A stretch of 64,000 nt of DNA from CAYNHQ01 sp964397255. GTDB lineage: Bacteria; Bdellovibrionota_G; JALEGL01; DATDPG01. Of the stretch, positions 8,728-16,614 are shown in pieces; position 1 is the first letter of the stretch; each line of letters opens with the position of its first letter. Location: positions 62,001 through 126,000 of the forward strand of contig CAYNHQ010000005.1 of the NCBI GenBank assembly GCA_964397255.1. The letters run 5' to 3'. Both the position numbers and the translations under genes were made by a program. Below the pieces are notes generated by a model. It did not search any database, was not told where the DNA came from, and was given only the letters and a program-made list of their open reading frames with translations.

Positions 8728-9018
8728 CTAGAAAACTGTCAGAACTTGTTCAAGGGCGTAGGCATCGCACGCGAGCTGAAAAGTGACGTTGCTCGAATCC
8801 GTACAGGTCATTTCGTACTTGATGGCTCCAGGCGTAAAGACCCGTTGAATAGAAAGTTTTTTGCACTCCCGATTAAACAGTGGGCTCTGCGTCCCACCGC
8901 CCGCGCAAGTAACTCTCCCTTTCCCATTCGTCATAATCGGCTCCGAAATCGTTTTCGTCACTTCTGCTTGTGCTATGAATGACAAAAGCAAAATTGGAAT
9001 CAACCACGCAAATTTCAT
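8728..9018 (-). CDS. Small secreted cysteine-containing protein of unknown function
   Basis: A 96-residue protein with a clean signal peptide (residues 1-18, MKFAWLIPILLLSFIAQA) and a mature part of about 78 residues with four Cys, suggesting two disulfides in the periplasm or outside. I do not recognise a family. It is divergent from the lasso cluster, whose first gene starts 78 bases away on the other strand. Its stop lies 31 bases before the APC transporter gene. Confidence 0.65.
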   Translation of the reverse strand: MKFAWLIPILLLSFIAQAEVTKTISEPIMTNGKGRVTCAGGGTQSPLFNRECKKLSIQRVFTPGAIKYEMTCTDSSNVTFQLACDAYALEQVLTVF

Positions 9019-9096
9019 GGTGGGTTCATCCTATATCAGATGAGTATTTCAACCAATCCTTGCGTTTCATGAATTGGGGCCCTAAGAAATGAAGGG

Positions 9097-10236
9097 ATGT
9101 CGGAGGAGATGTTTGAAACGCTCTGGGCGTTGGCGCGGAAAATCCGATCCGAGGATTGGGAGGGAACAAGGATTTCTTTCGACCCCTTTCGCACGGAAGT
9201 TCTCTGGCACCGTCTAAGCGGCTACGCGCATTTTTTAGCCCAACAAAATCCAAGCGTTTCGGAAGCCGAGCGAGAACGGTCACGTATTGAACTTCACACA
9301 ATGCGAGCCCGATTCTTGCTTCACCGTCATATGATTGAGGAAATGTCCCGGCTCCTTAGGGACCTTCCTGTCATTTTCTGGAAAGGGATCTCCCTGGCTT
9401 TACAAGTGCATAAGTGTCCGGAACTTCGAACCCTTGGCGACATCGATCTTATTGTCCCGCCGCGTTCTGTGGTGACTGCGCTCGATCGACTTTTAAGCTC
9501 TGGCTATGAACTCGCTGACCCCAAAAGCTTCCCATGGCCTCCACCCCAATGGCTTCGGGACTCAACTCACACTGTCGAGGTCGATGAAATTGTTTTAAGA
9601 AAAAATGGTGTCCTTATTGAAATCCATCCGCAATTTGTTTCTTTTAAACTCCCCCACAGCACGAGTCTTGAAGAAATGTTTAATCGAAAAATCGATCTGC
9701 CCTTGGCCGAATTCAACTCGATTGCAGCGTTTGCTCTAGAGGAAACATGGATCGGCCTCATGGTGAACTATCACAAACATCTCTTCGCGGGAGGTATAGG
9801 CGCTCTTCTCGACGTCGCCTTACTGGAGGATCGTTGCTCTCCTGATTACGAAAAAGTGAAGTCACTCATTCAACAATGGGATATCGATTATCTCGTGCGA
9901 CCATCGCTTTCCCATCTCGCCGCACTATTTCCCGATCTCCCCAGCGTTCGCCGATTTTCGCCCCAACCGGCCCCACCGGATCGAATTCGGTTTGAACAGG
10001 AAAAAGGCCGGCATCAAAAGCGGACACCGCTCTACTGGATACTCCAAAGCCCCCATCCCTGGCGAAGTTTGTGGCGCAATCTAATTCCGAGCTCTATGCA
10101 GGCCGCGCTTCGCTATGGCGAGAAACCAAAGAGCGCTAAACTAAGGATGTATCAGTGGTCTCGCCCGATGGTTCTCTTGGGACGGTATGCCAAAACGGTC
10201 GTCCACGAATTCAAATCGAATCTCTCCCGCCCATGA
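9097..10236 (+). CDS. Lasso-cluster nucleotidyltransferase (NTP_transf_5 family, N)
   Basis: A 379-residue protein of the uncharacterised nucleotidyltransferase family PF14907. The metal-binding core reads LRTLGDIDLIVPP, with Asp residues near positions 114 and 116, preceded by the WKGISLALQ segment usual in the family. Relatives occur in lasso peptide clusters that also hold an HPr-kinase-like gene; in the Bacillus pseudomycoidin system the partner of the kinase adds sugar to the phosphate on the peptide. Here it is the first gene of a five-gene plus-strand operon and its TGA overlaps the exporter ATG. A tailoring role is inference from context. ATG 9109 is a possible later start. Confidence 0.8.
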   Translation: MSEEMFETLWALARKIRSEDWEGTRISFDPFRTEVLWHRLSGYAHFLAQQNPSVSEAERERSRIELHTMRARFLLHRHMIEEMSRLLRDLPVIFWKGISLALQVHKCPELRTLGDIDLIVPPRSVVTALDRLLSSGYELADPKSFPWPPPQWLRDSTHTVEVDEIVLRKNGVLIEIHPQFVSFKLPHSTSLEEMFNRKIDLPLAEFNSIAAFALEETWIGLMVNYHKHLFAGGIGALLDVALLEDRCSPDYEKVKSLIQQWDIDYLVRPSLSHLAALFPDLPSVRRFSPQPAPPDRIRFEQEKGRHQKRTPLYWILQSPHPWRSLWRNLIPSSMQAALRYGEKPKSAKLRMYQWSRPMVLLGRYAKTVVHEFKSNLSRP

Positions 10237-11918
10237 TCCGCGAATTTTTCCATCAATATGTCCGACCCCTTCAGAGGCAATTTCTGATCGCAATTTTTCT
10301 GATGCTCGGCGAAAGCCTTGTTGCTCTTGCGAATCCACGCCTCGCCGGCCTGTTTGCGGAAGGGGTTCTAGGGAGCCGAGCAGTAAAATTTTCTTTTGAA
10401 GCGATTCTTTGGTTTTGGCTCTTTGTGCTGCTGGCGCAAGCGCTTCTCAATTTCGGTAGTCGAGTACTAATTGCTCAAAATAGCGAACGAATTCTTACCC
10501 GTTTTCGGACAAGTTTGTACGATCACATTCAAGCGCTGCCCCTTCCTTATTTTGATGAAAAGCGACGGGGCGAATGGCTGGCGCTTCTCACACGAGACAC
10601 CGATTTCCTAAGCAATTTTGTGACGGGGCCGATGCTTACACTTCTACCTCAATTGGTGATCTTGGTCGGCGCATTATTCCTCATTTTTCAAATTGATTCG
10701 CTCATCGGAGTTCTGATCAGCATTTTAGTCCCATTCTATTATTTTATTCTTAAGATTTTCGGCCGAAAAGTCAGGCCACTTTCAAAGGCGATCATGGACG
10801 AATATTCGCAATTGTATGCGCTGGCCGACGAGAATTTGCAAATGCTTCCGATCGTCAAGTCATATACGCGCGAAGTCTTTGAGTCCGACCGTTTTCGGAA
10901 AACGAGTCAAAAATTGCTCGACCTCGTGTCAAGGCACCTGTGGATTCAGTCAATTTTTTCTCCGGCCATTCAATTTATTACAGCCTCGAGCTTTCTCTTT
11001 CTTCTTTGGTTGAGCAGTCATCGATTTGCATCCGGTCAGTTTACAAGCGCCGAGCTAGTCAGCATGTTGCTATATGGTCTTCTTTTCGCGAGGCCGGTGA
11101 GCACTCTGGCCGACTTTTACGGGCAGGCACAATACGCGCGAGGAGTGGTTGAGCGCCTATCGGAAATTTTCAGTTTGCGCCCGGAAACATTCACCCCTAC
11201 TGAAAAATTATTGGCACCGGTCAAGGGAGACATTGAATTCGTGGATGTGAAATTTCGATATCCGGGTCGAGAAGAAATCTTTTCGGGCATTCATTTCAGC
11301 ATGGGTGCAGGAGAGATTCTAGCGATCACCGGTGAAAATGGTGCGGGGAAGAGCACTATCGTTCATCTCTTGCAAAGGTTTATTTCGCCCACGATGGGCT
11401 CTATCAAAATTGACGGCACAGATATCTCGACCGTTTCTCTATTTAGCCTACGTGATCAAATCGGTGTTGTTTCTCAAAACCTATTGCTGCTCAATGGAAC
11501 GGTGCGCGAGAATATTGCCTATGCCAGGCCCTTGATCAGTGAAAGTGCGATCGTTGCGGCGGCGGAACTTGCCGACGCCATGACGTTCATCCGCGAGCTG
11601 CCCGATGGCCTGGAAACCGTTATAGGGGATCAAGGCGTCAGACTTTCCGGTGGGCAGAAACAAAGGATCGCGTTAGCTCGGGCCCTCATGAAAAATCCTC
11701 CAATACTCGTTCTCGATGAGGCCACAGCAATGTTCGATCCGGAAGGGGAAGAAAATTTTATGCGGGCTTCACGGGAGTTCTTGCGCAAAAGAACGGTTCT
11801 TATTATTACACATCGGCCGTCCATATTGGCATTTGCAGATCGAGTATTGATTCTCGAAAACGGCCGCCTGAGGGAGAAGGAAGATGAAAGACGTCTTAGC
11901 GCATATTCAAGGTCATGA
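10233..11918 (+). CDS. Lasso peptide ABC exporter (D), fused permease and ATPase
   Basis: A 561-residue half-transporter: six transmembrane helices in residues about 15-300, then an ATP-binding domain with Walker A (GENGAGKST, about residue 366), signature LSGGQKQRIALARAL, Walker B (ILVLDEATAMFD) and H-loop (ITHRPS). There is no N-terminal C39 peptidase domain, which fits lasso systems where the B protein removes the leader. The start is placed at the ATG that overlaps the upstream TGA (ATGA), not at the earlier in-frame start at 10155. It would export the mature peptide and give self-immunity. Its end overlaps the B1 gene by 35 bases. Confidence 0.9.
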   Translation: MIREFFHQYVRPLQRQFLIAIFLMLGESLVALANPRLAGLFAEGVLGSRAVKFSFEAILWFWLFVLLAQALLNFGSRVLIAQNSERILTRFRTSLYDHIQALPLPYFDEKRRGEWLALLTRDTDFLSNFVTGPMLTLLPQLVILVGALFLIFQIDSLIGVLISILVPFYYFILKIFGRKVRPLSKAIMDEYSQLYALADENLQMLPIVKSYTREVFESDRFRKTSQKLLDLVSRHLWIQSIFSPAIQFITASSFLFLLWLSSHRFASGQFTSAELVSMLLYGLLFARPVSTLADFYGQAQYARGVVERLSEIFSLRPETFTPTEKLLAPVKGDIEFVDVKFRYPGREEIFSGIHFSMGAGEILAITGENGAGKSTIVHLLQRFISPTMGSIKIDGTDISTVSLFSLRDQIGVVSQNLLLLNGTVRENIAYARPLISESAIVAAAELADAMTFIRELPDGLETVIGDQGVRLSGGQKQRIALARALMKNPPILVLDEATAMFDPEGEENFMRASREFLRKRTVLIITHRPSILAFADRVLILENGRLREKEDERRLSAYSRS

Positions 11919-12126
11919 AGCTGTCTTGCTCAATTTGAAGAACAGCACCTATTTCGGTCTCAATGAAGTCGGCGTTCGTGTATGGGAGCTTCTGGAGGCC
12001 AAGCACAGCCGCGACGAAATTCTGAGTTCCCTTCTTGAGGAGTACGATGTGGACGCCGCCACGCTCAAAAACGATCTCGATCGTTTATTCGCGGACCTTT
12101 CATCCGCCGGCTTGGTTGGTGAATGA
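11884..12126 (+). CDS. PqqD-like RiPP recognition element (lasso B1)
   Basis: An 80-residue protein of the PqqD fold: HEAVLLNLKNSTYFGLNEVGVRVWELLE is the typical strand and helix region, followed by a winged-helix-like C-terminus. In split lasso systems this protein (B1 or E) binds the precursor leader through the conserved YxxPxLxxxG motif and delivers it to the B2 protease and the C synthetase. The precursor at 15286-15450 carries exactly this motif. The gene overlaps the exporter end by 35 bases and shares an ATGA with B2, so the genes are translationally coupled. Confidence 0.92.
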   Translation: MKDVLAHIQGHEAVLLNLKNSTYFGLNEVGVRVWELLEAKHSRDEILSSLLEEYDVDAATLKNDLDRLFADLSSAGLVGE

Positions 12127-12518
12127 ACCGAACCACGCTTGTCTCGTTGATTTGTTCCCCTGTCATCGATGCTTTCGTCCGCACGCTCGGCTTCCAGCGG
12201 ACAAAGTCGATCCTTCAAAAATGCATTCCGAAAACATCTGCGCCTAGCGGAACTCGAATCGAATTCGCCCGCGACACCGCGCTGAAAGTCAAAAGAGGTG
12301 CAACACATCGGATATATGTTGCTCCTTGCCTGAGCCGGTCTCTTCTTGTGTGGACTCTCCTTGGCCGCAAGGGAATCAAATCGCAAATTCGTTTCGGTGT
12401 GGCTCGTTCATCGCAGAATCGTCTTCGGGCACATGCGTGGGTGGAAGTGGACGGTGTGAATATTTCCGACCCGGACGACGTCGAACGATTCGAGCCTCTT
12501 AATGGAACCGGTCCATGA
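12123..12518 (+). CDS. Lasso peptide leader protease, transglutaminase-like (B2)
   Basis: A 131-residue protein of the transglutaminase-like lasso B2 family. The catalytic Cys is C69 in APCLSRSLLVWTLL, where the C-L-x-R-S/A-L pattern is diagnostic, and the catalytic His is H104 in RAHAWVEVDG, with a likely Asp just downstream. It cleaves the leader after the residue following the conserved Thr, ahead of the core Gly. Split B1/B2 proteins are usual in Bacilli and Actinobacteria; classical Proteobacteria mostly have fused B. ATGA overlaps join it to B1 before and C after. Confidence 0.93.
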   Translation: MNRTTLVSLICSPVIDAFVRTLGFQRTKSILQKCIPKTSAPSGTRIEFARDTALKVKRGATHRIYVAPCLSRSLLVWTLLGRKGIKSQIRFGVARSSQNRLRAHAWVEVDGVNISDPDDVERFEPLNGTGP

Positions 12519-14443
12519 GCGGTATTTTGTGTGTCATCAATTTCGATGGCGAGCCGGTTCGCGAGGAACTGCTCCGGAGGATGTGCGAGCCGGTTCTTTA
12601 TCGCGGCCCACACGGAATTACGCATTTCATCGATAAAAATGCGGGCTTTTCGTACCTTTCACTTGTTTCCACCCCTGAAGCAGAGTTTGAGCGCCAACCG
12701 TATCGAGACCCCCAAAGTGGCCTTACTTTCTTGTGGGATGGGCGCGTCGACAATCGGACCGAGCTAATTGCCGAGTTATTCGAAACCTCCCACGAACTTG
12801 ATCCGATCACGGATCTGGAAATCGTCATTCGCGGTTTTTCCAAATGGGGAGAAGAACTTCCCGAGAAAATTATCGGCGATTTTGCTCTCGTCGTTTGGAA
12901 TCCCGTCACAAAAACAATCTTTGCAGCGCGGGACATCGTCGCCGGACGAAAAATCCATTACGCCCGAATGGGAAACACCGTTTGCATTGCCTCCGAAGCC
13001 CAACAGATTCTGAAACACCCGAAAATGTCCCTGAAGTTAAGAGAGGATGTTCTTTTCGCCTGGATGTCGGGAGGCCCCGGCCGAGCCGAATGCATTTACG
13101 ATAATATTGAAGCTCTTCCGAATGCATGCACACTTCGACTTACAAAAGATCAAGCGGTCGTTTGGAATTACTGGGACATAAATCCCGATTTAAAAATTCG
13201 ATATAAACGAACTGAAGAATACGCCTCACATTTAAGAGATGTTCTCACCGAAGCCGTTCGCTGCCGTTTGCGGACACGAAGCAAGAGTATTGGTTTTTGT
13301 TTGAGCGGTGGACTTGACTCAACCACCGTCACAGCTCTAGCCGAGACATTTTGCCGATCAATTAATCTTCGACAAGAGGCTATATCTTATCAATTCAAGT
13401 CTTTTCCCAATTGCGATGAAACTACACTCATCGAGAGCTTTCTCCGGATTCATCCGGAGATCTCTCATACATATATCGATGCCGAACGTGAGGGTGTCAT
13501 GGAATACCCCATGAATCCACACAGTTTCGAAGGTCCCTGGGTTCGAAATTGGCCTCATATGGCAACAGTCTTTTCGCGCCTTAAAACAAAAGGCGTGGAA
13601 GTGATGTTAACCGGAGAAGGGGGCGACGAAGTCGTCGGTGGCACTCTGATGGCGTTTCAACATCGCTTTTGGCGAGGAGACTTGACGGCGCTTATTGACG
13701 TAATCCGCGTGAGCCGTGATTACAATTTGCCGCTCTTTAAACATCTTCATCAAACTCTCTTACGTCCGGTGATTCCGGATTCTGTGGTTCATTTAGTGAA
13801 ACGCCTTCTTGGCCGTCCCATAAATTCAAGACCTCCACTTCCAACGTGGATCGAGGCAGCTGAGATCGGGGAGACTGGGATAACTATAGCGCCATCGCGG
13901 TGGAAGAATTTCGAAAACCTTGATCTGGCCCGACGATTCAAGCACACGACGATTTTCAGCAGTATGATCCACTCCACCTTCGCTGATTATGAATACAATG
14001 GCGGTTCGTATGGAATCGAGTCGCGTCACCCGTTCTTCGACCGCCGGGTCATGGAATTTAGTCTCGCTGTTCCGGTAAAACTTTGGGCTCAAAAATATTA
14101 CACTCGATGGTTGTTGCGAGTGGCAGGAGCAGGGATCTTGCCTGACGATGTTCGCTGGAAACGGAAGAAAGTCATCCTTAATGAGGTAATAGGAAACTCA
14201 ACAGAGAAAAATCGTGCGTATGTAAATTCGTTACTTGAGTACTCGTCGCGTCATACGGCAAAAGTAACCGATATTGCGAAATTTCGACAGGCATTCGACG
14301 ACTTTTTCAACTCGCACAAACAATTGACTCAATGGAATCTTTTATGCGCCTTTATCATTCAATGCTGGCTCTATACCCATCGGCGAAGGCTGGAGCAGGA
14401 CTCCGTCGAAGTCCTGCATCAGTCTGTTGCAAATCTCGGGTAA
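12515..14443 (+). CDS. Lasso peptide macrolactam synthetase, asparagine synthetase-like (C)
   Basis: A 642-residue asparagine synthetase B homologue. The N-terminal glutaminase-like domain starts MSGILCV, so the nucleophile Cys2 of true AsnB is replaced by Ser; the ammonia-producing activity is therefore probably lost, as expected for lasso C proteins. The synthetase domain has the PPi loop SGGLDST near residue 264 and GEGGDEVVGG further on. It would adenylate the side chain of a core Asp and close the ring with the core Gly N-terminus. Its last 102 bases overlap the convergent HPr-kinase-like gene. Confidence 0.93.
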   Translation: MSGILCVINFDGEPVREELLRRMCEPVLYRGPHGITHFIDKNAGFSYLSLVSTPEAEFERQPYRDPQSGLTFLWDGRVDNRTELIAELFETSHELDPITDLEIVIRGFSKWGEELPEKIIGDFALVVWNPVTKTIFAARDIVAGRKIHYARMGNTVCIASEAQQILKHPKMSLKLREDVLFAWMSGGPGRAECIYDNIEALPNACTLRLTKDQAVVWNYWDINPDLKIRYKRTEEYASHLRDVLTEAVRCRLRTRSKSIGFCLSGGLDSTTVTALAETFCRSINLRQEAISYQFKSFPNCDETTLIESFLRIHPEISHTYIDAEREGVMEYPMNPHSFEGPWVRNWPHMATVFSRLKTKGVEVMLTGEGGDEVVGGTLMAFQHRFWRGDLTALIDVIRVSRDYNLPLFKHLHQTLLRPVIPDSVVHLVKRLLGRPINSRPPLPTWIEAAEIGETGITIAPSRWKNFENLDLARRFKHTTIFSSMIHSTFADYEYNGGSYGIESRHPFFDRRVMEFSLAVPVKLWAQKYYTRWLLRVAGAGILPDDVRWKRKKVILNEVIGNSTEKNRAYVNSLLEYSSRHTAKVTDIAKFRQAFDDFFNSHKQLTQWNLLCAFIIQCWLYTHRRRLEQDSVEVLHQSVANLG

Positions 14444-15289
14444 GAACTCATAGCCTGAACGATAGGAGATCCGCTTGATGGGAAGGTCGCAAATGAATTT
14501 TGCGAGTGTTTTAAAGCGTTTCTCCTCAATTCCCATAGCGGGTGCTGCATCCGCGATCAAGCTGTCGTTTAAGAGAGCCAAGAAAGCGTTCCCGAGTGAG
14601 AGAGTTGCGATCTCACAAATGTCTCGCCCAGAATCTTGGTGCCGCTCAAGGATATAAAGCGCCCCGATGTCAATTTGTTCATTAGCATCAAGGCGCTCCA
14701 GGTTCTGGTCTCGGACCGATCGCTTTTCATAGCTCGGGTAGACTTTAGGGAAGGCAGCAATATCATCGGCTTCAAAAAAATAGTGGAGACTATCGGGCCA
14801 TAATCGACATTCGGAAGACGTCGGCGAAATCCGCCACGATGTTTCTCCAGTCGAGCGAGGTGCAAGATAGTCGTCGCTCAATAGGCGGCAACCATTCCGC
14901 CTGAGTGCCATCGAAAGCGTCGATTTCCCCATTGTACTCGTACCGACCAGACCAAAAGCCTTGTTCCTCCAAGAAAGGATATTTCCGTGAAAGGAAGGAA
15001 TGCCTCGAACCTCGAAATAGAATCCTAAGCCAAGGGTTCGCAAATAATGGTCAAATGGTGGCGTCGAATTCTCCCAAAAGACATCAATTGTTGTTGAAGT
15101 CTGGTCAAATCCGAAAACGCCTTTTCCCTGACACGCAATTTGAAGAAAAAATTTCTTCTCGCGGAATAGGGTGAGTAATGGTTTCCCCTGTTTGTTCGTT
15201 TGTTTAGATTCCCAGATGGGCTCAGCTGGGAGATGGGGTTGCTCGGCAAGTCTTCGGATAGAAAAAAAACTCTCGTGAATTGAACTCAA
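14342..15289 (-). CDS. HPr kinase-like lasso precursor kinase (K)
   Basis: A 315-residue protein with the P-loop GTSTMGKSTLSMAL near residue 116 and the HprK-type LLSDDYLAP motif. It lacks the N-terminal HprK domain. Relatives in the paeninodin and related clusters phosphorylate the precursor on its C-terminal Ser. Here the precursor ends in Gly, so another hydroxyl residue would have to be the target. The start is TTG at 15289, and TTGA overlaps the precursor stop, so it should be translated with the precursor. Its 3' end overlaps the synthetase gene by 102 bases in the opposite direction. Function is inferred from family and linkage. Confidence 0.85.
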   Translation of the reverse strand: MSSIHESFFSIRRLAEQPHLPAEPIWESKQTNKQGKPLLTLFREKKFFLQIACQGKGVFGFDQTSTTIDVFWENSTPPFDHYLRTLGLGFYFEVRGIPSFHGNILSWRNKAFGLVGTSTMGKSTLSMALRRNGCRLLSDDYLAPRSTGETSWRISPTSSECRLWPDSLHYFFEADDIAAFPKVYPSYEKRSVRDQNLERLDANEQIDIGALYILERHQDSGRDICEIATLSLGNAFLALLNDSLIADAAPAMGIEEKRFKTLAKFICDLPIKRISYRSGYEFLPEICNRLMQDFDGVLLQPSPMGIEPALNDKGA

Positions 15290-15450
15290 CCGTGGTTCTT
15301 TTGGGGCATAGAAACATTACCATCTTGATCGACAGAGGTGGTATTTCCCTTGGTCAAGCTTGAAAGTTTCCCAAACTCTTTCAATTCAGGCGGGGAATAT
15401 TTCTTCTTCCTCAGGCTTGGTTGGTTATTCGCGGTTTCTTTCTCACTCAT
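15286..15450 (-). CDS. Lasso peptide precursor (A), 54 residues
   Basis: Found by translating the strand upstream of the kinase. The ATG at 15450-15448 has a good ribosome site (GGGGAG, six bases before). Leader residues 1-34 contain YSPPELKEFGKLSSLT (18-33), an exact fit to YxxPxLxxxGxxxxxT with Thr at leader position -2. The core then starts with Gly (residue 35): GNTTSVDQD followed by GNVSMPQKNHG, 20 residues in all. Asp at core positions 7 and 9 are ring candidates; position 9 would give the common nine-residue macrolactam. Ser and Thr at core 3, 4, 5 and 13 are possible kinase targets. The TGA overlaps the kinase TTG. Confidence 0.92.
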   Translation of the reverse strand: MSEKETANNQPSLRKKKYSPPELKEFGKLSSLTKGNTTSVDQDGNVSMPQKNHG

Positions 15451-15489
15451 AATCAGCTCCCCAATGTCGATGTCGTGAAGGACGGAATT

Positions 15490-15518
15490 CTTATATCCCT
15501 TGATCTGCCCACAGGCAA
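15490..15518 (-). promoter_or_regulatory. Putative promoter of the lasso precursor-kinase operon
   Basis: On the minus strand TTGCCT (15518-15513, 4 of 6) and TATAAG (15495-15490, 5 of 6) are exactly 17 bases apart, 40 bases before the precursor ATG. The region lies inside the upstream part of the open frame of the divergent methyltransferase, which supports a later start for that gene. Confidence 0.5.
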
Positions 15519-15537
15519 AGGTAAAAAAGCAGGGGTC

Positions 15538-16389
15538 TTGGAAAAAAAATTACCTCTCTTTATTCGTTGCCTTTTCTTACTTCGAAGATTGGTCAACAGT
15601 ATCCTGCGTTTTGAACAACTTTTCCGTTATGAAACGGCTTGGGCTTGGACGAAACCCGAGAAGCGAGAAGAGATAACGATTGCCCTTTATGGGCGGCAAA
15701 ATTCGTATCATCCCGGAGAAAAATTGTTCAAACAGGGACTTCTACCTTGGGAAGAGGAAATGCTTGCCCATCCTCTTTTTCCAAAAAGGGGCCGGATCCT
15801 AGTAGGGGCCTCAGGCGGAGGGAGGGAGGTGGCTGCGCTTGCCCAAAGAGGCTTTGATGTAGTCGCCTTCGAGCCCAGTCTCCCTCAACTCGAAGCAGCG
15901 AAAGAGGCATTGGCCTCACAGCCCAATGTCTGGATGACGCAGGCTTCGTATCGTGACTTTATTCAGGAAATGGAAGAAAAAAGCGGCCCCTTGGCGGAAA
16001 AGCTTCGGAACACTTCTCCGGATGCCATCATAATGGGATGGGGAAGCATCATCCATGTGACGGAGGAAAAGGAGAGAATCGAACTCTTAAATGCCTTTCG
16101 TCATATTGCTCCCAGAGCTCCGGTTTTGGTGAGTTTCTTGCCGTGGAAAAGCTATCCCGAGGGAATCATCGAACGGTATTTGCGGCCCTCCCTTCGAAAG
16201 TTCTATCGGATGCTCGGAGCTTCACACCGGGCCGGACCGGGCGACATATTTGAATTCGGTTTTATGCATTATTTAACCCAAGCGGAAATGGAAACGCTTG
16301 CTCGAAACTGCGGTTACCAAATCGCTCATTGGGAAGAGTGGAACGAATCGTTCGCGCTATTGGTGCCTGAAGGATCCGGCTCCGATTAA
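15538..16389 (+). CDS. SAM-dependent methyltransferase next to the lasso cluster
   Basis: A class I methyltransferase. Motif I reads ILVGASGGGREVAALAQRG, followed by an acidic strand end VVAFEPS and the later strand PDAIIMGWGSIIHV. The open frame runs from 15421 (TTG), but its first part overlaps the precursor gene and its promoter; a TTG at 15538 preceded by AGGGG gives 283 residues and is preferred here, with GTG 15475 as an alternative. Lasso clusters sometimes contain methyltransferases acting on the peptide C-terminus. Its divergent position beside the precursor makes a tailoring role possible but unproven. Confidence 0.75.
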   Translation: MEKKLPLFIRCLFLLRRLVNSILRFEQLFRYETAWAWTKPEKREEITIALYGRQNSYHPGEKLFKQGLLPWEEEMLAHPLFPKRGRILVGASGGGREVAALAQRGFDVVAFEPSLPQLEAAKEALASQPNVWMTQASYRDFIQEMEEKSGPLAEKLRNTSPDAIIMGWGSIIHVTEEKERIELLNAFRHIAPRAPVLVSFLPWKSYPEGIIERYLRPSLRKFYRMLGASHRAGPGDIFEFGFMHYLTQAEMETLARNCGYQIAHWEEWNESFALLVPEGSGSD

Positions 16390-16390
16390 T

Positions 16391-16477
16391 ATGGTGCCCC
16401 TCGTCATCGCGAGTTGGAACCAAATTAGGGACTGGCTCAAGGCAGTTGATTCGGTTCGCCTCTTACAAGCGGCATAA
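16391..16477 (+). pseudogene. Relic A: C-terminal fragment of an unknown gene
   Basis: A short open stretch reads MVPLVIASWNQIRDW then LKAVDSVRLLQAA and a stop. The same end, with only a few substitutions, occurs at 18632-18718 (VPLITSSWNQIKDW, LQDLDSVRLLQAA). Most differences keep the amino acid or a similar one, so both copies descend from a translated sequence. No domain is recognised. It begins just after the methyltransferase stop. Confidence 0.5.
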
Positions 16478-16510
16478 TCTTGTAGGTCGGGTCTCGTTAA
16501 AAACGAATCC

Positions 16511-16559
16511 GTTGACACTTTAACTGTCAGTTTTGATTGTTTTGACACTTTATTCGTGC
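16511..16559. repeat. Duplicated TTGACACTTTA motif before the 16615 gene
   Basis: The eleven bases TTGACACTTTA occur at about 16512 and again at about 16540. The first copy also forms an inverted repeat TGACA-TGTCA. Each contains a perfect -35 hexamer, but no convincing -10 box stands at the right distance, so promoter function is only possible. Confidence 0.3.
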
Positions 16560-16614
16560 TCAACGAAGTCTGGCATACTGGTTGCTGTATCGACCTATTG
16601 TGAATGGAGCCGCT

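Noticed and set aside
12598..12936. Antisense frames inside the lasso synthetase gene as possible precursor genes
   Set aside because: None has the YxxPxLxxxG leader motif; the true precursor lies at 15286-15450.
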